Shown here one piece after another: positions 23,073-35,636 of a DNA stretch of 64,000 nt. A program made the translations under genes and the position numbers. Numbering within the stretch: the first letter of the stretch is position 1; each line of letters begins with the position of its first letter. Origin of the DNA: Siphonodentalium dalli. Its lineage: Eukaryota; Mollusca; Scaphopoda; Gadilida; Siphonodentaliidae. The stretch is taken from positions 17,860,991 through 17,924,990 of the forward strand of contig CP136061.1 of assembly GCA_032622095.1 (NCBI GenBank). The letters are read 5' to 3'. Under the pieces are notes generated by a model, which did not search any database, was not told the DNA's origin, and saw only the letters and a program-made list of their open reading frames with translations.

Positions 23073-24620
23073 GTCGCTTGCAGAAATTGTCAACGATTAT
23101 TTTGATAAATAAGATAATAAAATTGAAACAACGGTCGCGCTGATTTATTCAGTATTGTCAGGAATTCCATTTAGTTTTTTGTTTATTCAGACTTCTCGGA
23201 GAAAGATGATTTCCATTAGTTTTTCTTTTAATTAGATTTTTGATTTGGCCATCACACAATATGTCAACCAGATAATTAAATGTTAATCGGTCATATTTTT
23301 AGTGACGTCTATTTGTGCGACCATTTTTGTGATAAAATTTTCACAAAATTACTAAACCTTGTGATATAATGATATTGCTGGTTTTTGAACCCAAATAGTC
23401 AGATTGTGCTGTAAAAATACAAGATATAACACATAAAACTATTTTCAGTCGCCAGAAAAATGGCATGTCCTGTCCCGCTCGCCCCTTGGCCAATGGCACG
23501 GGGTCAGCTGCCCCCCTCCCCCGCTCTGGTATATACGTCATGTTACACGCATGCGGGCCCCTGTGACACAGCGTTCCCGATAAACCTACTCCCCGATACG
23601 GTGTCCTCATAAAACTACTCTCTCACCTATATTTTGGGCCCCCATATACCTACTCTCCCACACGGTGTGTCCGATAAACCTCTGATATGGCGTCCCCATA
23701 AAACTACACTCTCACCCAGGGGCCACATAAACCTGCTCTCCGACACATACTATAATTATGAAAATCCATCCATCGTTTGCTCAGCTAGAGATTGCTAAAC
23801 ACAAAATCTGGTCGACATCTGTGATGGCCAAATCACAAGTCTAATTAAAAGAAAAACTTATGGAATTTCTGACAATGCTGAAAATAGGTCGCTTGCAGAA
23901 ATTGTCAACGATTATTTTGATAAATAAGATAATAAAATTGAAACAACGGTCGCGCTGATTTATTCAGTATTGTCAGGAATTCCATTTAGTTTTTTGTTTA
24001 TTCAGACTTCTCGGAGAAAGATGATTTCCATTAGTTTTTCTTTTAATTATATTTTGGATTTGGCCATCACACAATATGTCAACCAGATAATTAAATGTTA
24101 ATCGGTCATATTTTTAGTGACGTCTATTTGTGCGACCATTTTTGTGATAAAATTTTCACAAAATTACTAAACCTTGTGATATAATGATATTGCTGGTTTT
24201 TGAACCCAAATAGTCAGATTGTGCTGTAAAAATACAAGATTTAACACATAAAACTATTTTCAGTCGCCAGAAAAATGGCATGTCCTGTCCCGCTCGCCCC
24301 TTGGCCAAGGGCAGGGGGTCAGCTGCCCCCCCCCCCCGCTCTGGTATATACGTCATGTTACACGCATGTGGGCCCCTGTGACGCAGCGTTCCCGATAAAC
24401 CTATACTCCCCGATACGGTGTCCTCATAAAACTACTCTCTCACCTATATTTTGGGCCCCCATATACCTACTCTCCCACACGGTGTGCCCGATAAACCTCT
24501 GATATGGCGTCCCCATAAAACTACACTCGCACCCAGGGGCCACATAAACCTGCTCTCCGACACATACTATAATTATGAAAATCCATCCATCGTTTGCTCA
24601 GCTAGAGATTGCTAAACACA

Positions 24621-24905
24621 AAATCTGGTCGACATCTGTGATGGCCAAATCACAAGTCTAATTAAAAGAAAAACTTATGGAATTTCTGACAATGCTGAAT
24701 ATAGGTCGCTTGCAGAAATTGTCAACGATTATTTTGATAAATAAGATAATAAAATTGAAACAACGGTCGCGCTGATTTATTCAGTATTGTCAGGAATTCC
24801 ATTTAGTTTTTTGTTTATTCAGACTTCTCGGAGAAAGATGATTTCCATTAGTTTGTCTTTTAATTAGATTTTTGATTTGGCCATCACACAATATGTCAAC
24901 CAGAT
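24621..24905. repeat. Foldback structure spanning sat830 unit junctions (example)
   Basis: In each unit the segment AATCTGGTCGACATCTGTG...TCACAAGTCTAATTAAAAG...ATGGAATTTCTGACAATGC (24621-24701 here) is repeated in reverse complement at 24779-24905 (TTGTCAGGAATTCCAT...CTTTTAATTAGA...GATTTGGCCATCACAC...GTCAACCAGAT). The right arm holds an extra ~46 bases. The ~80-bp loop contains CTTGCAGAAATTGTCAACG. The array is therefore a series of alternating hairpins. Confidence 0.85.
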
Positions 24906-26576
24906 AATTAAATGTTAATCGGTCATATTTTTAGTGACGTCTATTTGTGCGACCATTTTTGTGATAAAATTTTCACAAAATTACTAAACCTTGTGATATA
25001 ATGATATTGCTGGTTTTTGAACCCAAATAGTCAGATTGTGCTGTAAAAATACAAGATATAACACATAAAACTATTTTCATTCGCCAGAAAAAATGGCATG
25101 TCCTGTCCCGCTCGCCCCTTGGCCAAGGGCACGGGGTCAGTTGCCCCCCCCGCTCTGGTATATACGTCATGTTACACGCATGTGGGCCCCTGTGACACAG
25201 CGTTCCCGATAAACCTACTCCCCGATACGGTGTCCTCATAAAACTACTCTCTCACCTATATTTTGGGCCCCCATATATCTACTCTCCCACATGGTGTGTC
25301 CGATAAACCTCTGATATGGCGTCCCCATAAAACTACACTCTCACCCAGGGACCACATAAACCTGCTCTCCGACACATACTATAATTATGAAAATCCATCG
25401 ATCGTTTGCTCAGCTAGAGATTGCTAAACACAAAATCTGGTCGACATCTGTGATGGCCAAATCACAAGTCTAATTAAAAGAAAAACTTATGGAATTTCTG
25501 ACAATGCTGAAAATAGGTCGCTTGCAGAAATTGTCAACGATTATTTTGATAAATAAGATAATGAAATTGAAACAACGGTCGCGCTGATTTATTCAGTATT
25601 GTCAGGAATTCCATTTAGTTTTTTGTTTATTCAGACTTCTCGGAGAAAGATGATTTCCATTAGTTTTTCTTTTAATTAGATTTTTGATTTGGCCATATCA
25701 CAATATGTCAACCAGATAATTAAATGTTAATCGGTCATATTTTTAGTGACGTCTATTTGTGCGACCATTTTTGTGATAAACTTTTCACAAAATTACTAAG
25801 CCTTGTGATATAATGATATTGCTGGTTTTTGAACCCAAATAGTCAGATTGCGCTGTAAAAATACAAGATTTAACACATAAAACTATTTTCAGTCGCCAGA
25901 AAAATGGCATGTCCGTTCCGCTCGCCCCTTGGCCAAGGGAAGGGGGTCAGCTGCCCCCCCCCCCCGCTCTGTTATATACGTCATGTTACACGCATGTGGG
26001 CCCCTGTGACACAGCGTTACCGATAAACCTACTCCCCGATACGGTGTCCTCATAAAACTACTCTCTCACCTATATTTTGGGTCCCCATATACCTACTCTC
26101 CCACACGGTGTGCCCGATAAACCTCTGATATGGCGTCCTCATAAAACTACACTCTCACCCAGGGGCCACATAAACCTGCTCTTCGACACATACTATAATT
26201 ATGAAAATCCATCCATCGTTTGCTCAGCTAGAGATTGCTAAACACAAAATGCCCTCCCCAAAATCTGGTCGACATCTGTGATGGCCAAATCACAAGTCTA
26301 ATTAAAAGAAAAACTTATGGAATTTCTGCCAATGCTGAATATAGGTCGCTTGCAGAAATTGTCAACGATTATTTTGATAAATAAGATAATAAATTGAAAA
26401 TTGAAACAACGGTCGCGCTGATTTATTCCGTATTGTCAGGAATTCCATTTAGTTTTTTGTTTATTCAGACTTCTCGGAGAAAGATGATTTCCATTAGTTT
26501 TTCTTTCAATTAGATTTTTGATTTGGCCATCACACAATATGTCAACCAGATAATTAAATCTTAATCGGTCATATGT

Positions 26577-27420
26577 TTAGGGTGGATACACACATGCATG
26601 TAATCTCTGTAATTATCGTGTATTTGGAGTTTTACATGGATCATACAGACCATGTAATATGTGTCCGTTGACAACCCAATCATTGCGGCTATGTTTGACC
26701 ACAGTGAGCCAAGCTCTGAGCGTGCAGAGAACCGTTGACTGAACGAAGTCGTCAGGCCGCTTAGAATAATTGTTCGCGCGATAACCCAAATGTTGGACTT
26801 TCTGTTTAAATCATTGTCAGTCTTCTCTTGATTTTTATACCGATGATGGCCCCAGGAGTTCCCCAACCCAGGGCCTATGATTCCCAACATGGGGTCAATA
26901 TTATCAGGATTTCCGGACGCAGGGGCTAAATATGACACCCGACTTGGGGCTGTATATGATCCCGAAAGCTACCAGACGGGGTGGCTAACTCTGAGCTATT
27001 TAAGTAAAACATATATTGTACCTTCTTGCCCAGATTATTCCGACCGATACATTCAACTAAGTCACTTAGCGATTTGAAGCTTTCGAAACCCCACACCAAG
27101 CAAGCATCATGGTCGAAAATGTTCTATATCAAGCCTGTATACACCATATGTGTCGCTTCTGTTGATGTGCATTAATAAAATGTCAGATATCACACAGACT
27201 TAACTAATTTCCACATTCGTAAGAGAAGACATGTCTTGGACTGGCCTTAAATGTCCCGATAGCAGAGAGTTTGATTTCGCTTATGACTACTCACTTGTCT
27301 TGCCTGGTAACAATGAACCGCTCGCGCGCAGGTGATTAATGTTGTCAATTATTGGTGTGGCCATGTAAAATACATGTATTTTACATACAGAGATTACATG
27401 CATGTGTGTATCGACCCTTA
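26577..27420. mobile_element. Harbinger-like MITE inside a sat830 unit
   Basis: Element 26580-27417 (838 bp) flanked by TTA on both sides (26577-26579, 27418-27420). Terminal inverted repeats of about 28 bp start GGGTGGATACACACATGC (left) and GGGTCGATACACACATGC (right, reverse complement). Removing it leaves a unit of 835 bp, equal to its neighbours. A 3-bp TTA/TAA duplication and GG-starting ends fit PIF/Harbinger. No transposase is present; the 125-codon minus-strand ORF over the left end has no recognisable motif. Confidence 0.8.
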
Positions 27421-30400
27421 GTGACGTCTATTTGTGCGACCATTTTTTGTGATAAAATTTTCACAAAATTACTAAACCTTGTGATATAATGATATTGCTG
27501 GTTTTTGAACCCAAATAGTCAGATTGTGCTGTAAAAATACAAGATTTAACACATAAAACTATTTTCAGTCGCCAGAAAATTGGCATGTCCTGTCCCGCTC
27601 GCCCCTTGGCCAAGGGCAGGGGGTCAGCTGCCCCCCCCCCCCGCTCGGTATATACGTCACGTTACACGCATGTGGGCCCCTGTGCCACAGCGTTCCCGAT
27701 AAACCTACTCCCCGATACGGTGTCCTCATAAAACTACTCTCTCACCTATATTTTGGGCCCCCATATACCTACTCTCCCACACGGTGTGTCCGATAAACCT
27801 CTGATATGGCGTCCCCATAAAACTACACTCTCACCCAGGGACCACATAAACCTGCTCTCCGACACATACTATAATTATGAAAATCCATCCATCGTTTGCT
27901 CAGCTAGAGATTGCTAAACACAAAATGCCCTCCCCAAAATCTGGTCGACATCTGTGATGGCCATATCACAAGTCTAATTAAAAGAAAAACTTATGGAATT
28001 TCTGCCAATGCTGAATATAGGTCGCTTGCAGAAATTGTCAACGATTATTTTGATAAATAAGATAATAAATTGAAAATTGAAACAACGGTCGCGCTGATTT
28101 ATTCCGTATTGTCAGGAATTCCATTTAGTTTTTTGTTTATTCAGACTTCTCGGAGAAAGATGATTTCCATTAGTTTTTCTTTCAATTAGATTTTTGATTT
28201 GGCCATCACACAATATGTCAACCAGATAATTAGATCTTAATCGGTCATATGTTTAGTGACGTCTATTTGTGCGACCATTTTTGTGATAAAATTTTCACAA
28301 AATTACTAAACCTTGTGATATAATGATATTGCTGGTTTTTGAACCCAAATAGTCAGATTGTGCTGTAAAAATACAAGATTTAACACATAAAACTATTTTC
28401 AGTCGCCAGAAAAATGGCATGTCCTGTCCCGCTCGCCCCTTGGCCAAGGGCAGGGGTCAGCTGCCCCCCCCCCCCCGCTCTGGTATATACGTCATGTTAC
28501 ACGCATGTGGGCCCCTGTGACACAGTGTTACCGATAAACCCACTGCCCGATACGGTGTCCTCATAAAACTACTCTCTCACCTATATTTTGGGCCCCCATA
28601 TACCTACTCTCCCACACGGTGTGCCCGATAAACCTCTGATATGGCGTCCCCATAAAACTACACTCTCACCCAGGGGCCACATAAACCTGCTCTCCGACAC
28701 ATACTATAATTATGAAAATCCATCCATCGTTTGCTCAGCTAGAGATTGCTAAACACAAAATGCCCTCCCCAAAATCTGGTCGACATCTGTGATGGCCAAA
28801 TCACAAGTCTAATTAAAAGAAAAACTTATGGAATTTCTGCCAATGCTGAATATAGGTCGCTTGAAGAAATTGTCAACGATTATTTTGATAAATAAGATAA
28901 TAAATTGAAAATTGAAACAACGGTCGCGCTGATTTATTCTGTATTGTCAGGAATTCCATTTAGTTTTTTGTTTATTCAGACTTCTCGGAGAAAGATGATT
29001 TCCATTAGTTTTTCTTTTAATTAGATTTTGGATTTGGCCATCACACAATATGTCAACCAGATAATTAAATCTTAATCGGTCATATGTTTAGTGACGTCTA
29101 TTTGTGCGACCATTTTTGTGATAAAATTTTCACAAAATTACCAAACCTTGTGATATAATGATATTGCTGGTTTTTGAACCCAAATAGTCAGATTGTGCTG
29201 TAAAAATACAATATTTAACACATAAAACTATTTTCAGTCGCCAGAAAAATGGCATGTCCTGTCCCGCTCGCCCCTTGACCAAGGGCAGGGGGTCAGCTGC
29301 CCCCCCCCCCCCCCGCTCTGGTATATACGTCATGTTACACGCATGTGGGCCCCTGTGACACAGCGTTCCCGATAAACCTACTCCCCGATACGGTGTCCTC
29401 ATAAAACTACTCTCTCACCTATATTTTGGGCCCCCAAATACCTACTCTCCCACACGGTGTGCCCGATAAACCTCTGATATGGCGTCCCCATAAAACTACA
29501 CTCTCACCCAGGGGCCACATAAACCTGCTCTCCGACACATACTATAATTATGAAAATCCATCCATCGTTTGCTCAGCTAGAGATTGCTAAACACAAAATG
29601 CCCTCCCCAAAATCTGGTCGACATCTGTGATGGCCAAATCACAAGTCTAATTAAAAGAAAAACTTATGGAATTTCTGCCAATGCTGAATATAGGTCGCTT
29701 GCAGAAATTGTCAACGATTATTTTGATAAATAAGATAATAAATTGAAAATTGAAACAACGGTCGCGCTGATTTATTCCGTATTGTCAGGAATTCCATTTA
29801 GTTTTTTGTTTATTCAGACTTCTCGGAGAAAGATGATTTCCATTAGTTTTTCTTTCAATTAGATTTTTGATTTGGCCATCACACAATATGTCAACCAGAT
29901 AATTAAATGTTAATCGGTCATATTTTTAGTGACGTCTATTTGTGCGACCATTTTTGTGATAAAATTTTCACAAAATTACTAAACCTTGTGATATAATGAT
30001 ATTGCTGGTTTTTGAACCCAAATAGTCAGATTGTGCTGTAAAAATACAAGATTTAACACATAAAACTATTTTCAGTCGCCAGAAAAATGGCATATCCTGT
30101 CCCGCTCGCACCTTGGCCAAAGGCAGGGGGTCAGCTGCCCCCCCCGCTCTGGTATATACGTCATGTTACACGCATGTGGGCCCCTGTGACACAGCGTTCC
30201 CGATAAACCTACTCCCCGATACGGTGTCCTCATAAAACTACTCTCTCACCTATATTTTGGGCCCCCATATACCTACTCTCCCACACGGTGTGCCCGATAA
30301 ACCTCTGATATGGCGTCCCCATAAAACTACACTCTCACCCAGGGGCCACATACACCTGCTCTCCGACACATACTATAATAATGAAAATCCATCCATCGTT

Positions 30401-33400
30401 TGCTCAGCTAGAGATTGCTAAACACAAAATCTGGTCGACATCTGTGATGGCCAAATCACAAGTCTAATTAAAAGAAAAACTTATGGAATTTCTGACAATG
30501 CTGAATATAGGTCGCTTGCAGAAATTGTCAACGATTATTTTGATAAATAAGATAATAAATTGAAAATTGAAACAACGGTCGCGCTGATTTATTCCGTATT
30601 GTCAGGAATTCCATTTAGTTTTTTGTTTATTCAGACTTCTCGGAGAAAGATGATTTCCATTAGTTTTTCTTTTAATTAGATTTTTGATTTGGCCATCACA
30701 CAATATGTCAACCAGATAATTAAATCTTAATCGGTCATATGTTTAGTGACGTCTATTTGTGCGACCATTTTTGTGATAAAATTTTCACAAAATTACTAAA
30801 CCTTGTGATATAATGATATTGCTGGTTTTTGAACCCAAATAGTCAGATTGTGCTGTAAAAATACAAGATTTAACACATAAAACTATTTTCAGTCGCCAGA
30901 AAAATGGCATGTCCTGTCCCGCTCGCCCCTTGGCCAAGGGTATGGGGTCAGCTGCCCCCCCCCCCCGCTCTGGTATAAACGTCATGTTACACGCATGTGG
31001 GCCCCTGTGACACAGCGTTCCCGATAAACCTACTCCCCGATACGGTGTCCTCATAAAACTACTCTCTCACCTATATTTTGGGCCCCCATATACCTACTCT
31101 CCCACACGGTGTGCCCGATAAACCTCTGATATGGCGTCCCCATAAAACTACACTCTCACCCAGGGGCCACATAAACCTGCTCTCCGACACATACTATAAT
31201 TATGAAAATCCATCCATCGTTTGCTCAGCTGGAGATTGCTAAGCCCAAAATCTGGTCGACATCTGTGATGGCCAAATCACAAGTCTAATTAAAAGAAAAA
31301 CTTATGGAATTTCTGACAATGCTGAATATAGGTCGCTTGCAGAAATTGTCAACGATTATTTTGATAAATAAGATAATAAAATTGAAACAACGTTCGCGCT
31401 GATTTATTCAGTATTGTCAGGAATTCCATTTAGTTTTTTGTTTATTCAGACTTCTCGGAGAAAGATGATTTCCATTAGTTTGTCTTTTAATTAGATTTTT
31501 GATTTGGCCATCACACAATATGTCAACCAGATAATTAAATGTTAATCGGTCATATTTTTAGTGACGTCTATTTGTGCGACCATTTTTGTGATAAAATTTT
31601 CACAAAATTACTAAACCTTGTGATATAATGATATTGCTGGTTTTTGAACCCAAATAGTTAGATTGTGCTGTAAAAATACAAGATTTAACACATAAAACTA
31701 TTTGCAGTCGCCAGAAAAATGGCATGTCCTGTCCCGCTCGCCCCTTGGCCAAGGGCAGGGGGTCAGCTGCCCCCCCCCCGCTCTGGTATATACGTCATGT
31801 TACACGCATGTGGGCCCCTGTGACACAGCGTTCCCGATAAACCTACTTCCCGATACGGTGTCCTCATAAAACTACTCTCTCACCTATATTTTGGGCCCCC
31901 ATATACCTACTCTCCCACACGGTGTACCCGATAAACCTCTGTTATGGCGTCCCCATAAAACTACACTCTCACCCAGGGGCCACATAAACCTGCTCTCCGA
32001 CACATACTATAATTATGAAAATCCATCCATCGTTTGCTCAGCTAGAAATTGCTAAGCACAAAATCTGGTCGACATCTGTGATGGCCAAATCACAAGTCTA
32101 ATTAAAAGAAAAACTTATGGAATTTCTGACAATGCTGAATATAGGTCGCTTGCAGAAATTGTCAACGATTATTTTGATAAATAAGATAATAAAATTGAAA
32201 CAACGGTCGCGCTGATTTATTCAGTATTGTCCGGAATTCCATTTAGTTTTTTGTTTATTCAGACTTCTCGGAGAAAGATGATTTCCATTAATTTGTCTTT
32301 TAAATAGATTTTTGATTTGGCCATCACACAATATGTCAACCAGATAATTAAATCTTAATCGGTCATATTTTTAGTGACGTCTATTTGTGCGACCATTTTT
32401 ATGATAAAATTTTCACAAAATTACTAAACCTTGTGATATAATGATATTGCTGGTTTTTGAACCCAAATAGTCAGATTGTGCTGTAAAAATACAAGATTTA
32501 ACACACAAAACTATTTTCAGTCGCCAGAAAAATGGCATGTCCTGTCCCGCTCGCCCCTTGGCCAAGGGCAGGGGGTCGGCTGCCCCCCCCCCACTCTGGT
32601 ATATACGTCATGTTACACGCATGTGGGCCCCTGTGACACAGCGTTACCGATAAACCCACTCCCGGATACGGTGTCCTCATAAAACTACTCTCTCACCTAT
32701 ATTTTGGGTCCCCATATACCTACTCTCCCACATGGTGTGCCCGATAAACCTCTGATATGGCGTCCCCATAAAACTACACTCTCACCCAGGGGCCACATAA
32801 ACCTGCTCTCCGACACATGCTATAATTATGAAAGTCCATCCATCGTTTGCTCAGCTAGAGATTGCTAAACACAAAATGCCCTCCCCAAAATCTGGTCGAC
32901 ATCTGTGATGGCCAAATCACAAGTCTAATTAAAAGAAAAACTTATGGAATTTCTGCCAATGCTGAATATAGGTCGCTTGCAGAAATTGTCAACGATTATT
33001 CTGATTAATAAGATAATAAATTGAAAATTGAAACAACGGTCGCGCTGATTTATTCCGTATTGTCGGGAATTCCATTTAGTTTTTTGTTTATTCAGACTTC
33101 TTGGAGAAAGATGATTTCCTTTGGTTTTTCTTTTAATTAGATTTTTGATTTGGCCATCACACAATATGTCAACCAGATAATTAAATCTTAATCGGTCATA
33201 TTTTCAGTGAAGTCTATTTGTGCGACCATTTATGTGATAAAATTTTCACAAAATTACTAAACCTTGTGATATAATTATATTGCTGGTTTTTGAACCCAAA
33301 TAGTCAGATTGTGCTGTAAAAATACAAGATTTAACACATAAAACTATTTTCAGTCGCCAGAAAAATGGCATGTCCTGTCCCGCTCGTCCCTTGGCCAAGG

Positions 33401-35636
33401 GCAGGGGGTCAGCTGCCACCACCCCCGATCTGGTATATACGTCACGTTAATCGCATGTGGGCCCATGTGACACAGCGTTCCCGATAAAACTACTCCCCGT
33501 TACGGTGTCCTCATAAAACTACTCTCTCACCTATATTTTGGGTCCCCATATACCTACTCTCCCACATGGTGTGCCCGATAAACCTCTGATATGGCGTCCC
33601 CATAAAACTACACTCTCACCCAGGGGCCACATAAACCTGCTCTCCGACACATGCTATAATTATGAAAGTCCATCCATCGTTTGCTCAGCTAGAGATTGCT
33701 AAACACAAAATGCCCTCCCCAAAATCTGGTCGACATCTGTGATGGCCAAATCACAAGTCTAATTAAAAGAAAAAACTTATGGAATTTCTGCCAATGCTGA
33801 ATATAGGTCGCTTGCAGAAATTGTCAACGATTATTCTGATTAATAAGATAATAAATTGAAAATTGAAACAACGGTCGCGCTGATTTATTCCGTATTGTCA
33901 GGAATTCCATTTAGTTTTTTGTTTATTCAGACTTCTTGGAGAAAGATGATTTCCTTTGGTTTTTCTTTTAATTAGATTTTTGATTTGGCCATCACACAAT
34001 ATGTCAACCAGATAATTAAATCTTAATCGGTCATATTTTCAGTGAAGTCTATTTGTGCGACCATTTATGTGATAAAATTTTCACAAAATTACTAAACCTT
34101 GTGATATAATTATATTGCTGGTTTTTGAACCCAAATAGTCAGATTGTGCTGTAAAAATACAAGATTTAACACATAAAACTATTTTCAGTCGCCAGAAAAA
34201 TGGCATGTCCTGTCCCGCTCGTCCCTTGGCCAAGGGCAGGGGGTCAGCTGCCACCACCCCCGATCTGGTATATACGTCACGTTAATCGCATGTGGGCCCA
34301 TGTGACACAGCGTTCCCGATAAAACTACTCCCCGTTACGGTGTCCTCATAAAACTACTCTCTCACCTATATTTTGGGTCCCCATATACCTACTCTCCCAC
34401 ATGGTGTGCCCGATAAACCTCTGATATGGCGTCCCCATAAAACTACACTCTCACCCAGGGGCCACATAAACCTGCTCTCCGACACATGCTATAATTATGA
34501 AAGTCCATCCATCGTTTGCTCAGCTAGAGATTGCTAAACACAAAATGCCCTCCCCAAAATCTGGTCGACATCTGTGATGGCCAAATCACAAGTCTAATTA
34601 AAAGAAAAAACTTATGGAATTTCTGCCAATGCTGAATATAGGTCGCTTGCAGAAATTGTCAACGATTATTCTGATTAATAAGATAATAAATTGAAAATTG
34701 AAACAACGGTCGCGCTGATTTATTCCGTATTGTCAGGAATTCCATTTAGTTTTTTGTTTATTCAGACTTCTTGGAGAAAGATGATTTCCTTTGGTTTTTC
34801 TTTTAATTAGATTTTTGATTTGGCCATCACACAATATGTCAACCAGATAATTAAATCTTAATCGGTCATATTTTCAGTGAAGTCTATTTGTGCGACCATT
34901 TATGTGATAAAATTTTCACAAAATTACTAAACCTTGTGATATAATTATATTGCTGGTTTTTGAACCCAAATAGTCAGATTGTGCTGTAAAAATACAAGAT
35001 TTAACACATAAAACTATTTTCAGTCGCCAGAAAAATGGCATGTCCTGTCCCGCTCGTCCCTTGGCCAAGGGCAGGGGGTCAGCTGCCACCACCCCCGATC
35101 TGGTATATACGTCACGTTAATCGCATGTGGGCCCATGTGACACAGCGTTCCCGATAAAACTACTCCCCGTTACGGTGTCCTCATAAAACTACTCTCTCAC
35201 CTATATTTTGGGCCCCCATATACCTACTCTCCCACATGGTGTGCCCGATAAACCTCTGATATGGCGTCCCCATAAAACTACACTCTCACTCAGGGGCCAC
35301 ATAAACCTGCTCTCCGACACATGCTATAATTATGAAAATCCATCCATCGTTTGCGTAGCTAGAGATTGCTAAACACAAAATGTCCTCCCCAAAATCTGGT
35401 CGACATCTGTGATGGCCAAATCACAAGTCTAATTAAAAGAAATACTTATGGAATTTCTGCCAATGCTGAATATAGGTCGCTTGCAGAAATTGTCAACGAT
35501 TATTTTGATAAATAAGATAATAAATTGAAAATTGAAACAACGGTCGCGCTGATTTATTCCGTATTGTCGGGAATTCCATTTAGTTTTTTGTTTATTCAGA
35601 CTTCTTGGAGAAAGATGATTTCCTTTGGTTTTTCTT

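Noticed and set aside
26561-26938. 125-codon minus-strand ORF in the Harbinger-like MITE as a transposase.
   Set aside because: No DDE or Myb-like pattern; it runs across the terminal repeat into satellite sequence.
23341-31054. Recurring ~89-codon minus-strand ORF in many sat830 units (also 1768-2037, 13989-14210).
   Set aside because: It recurs only because the units are copies. The frame depends on the length of a poly-C run and is broken in several units. No domain.
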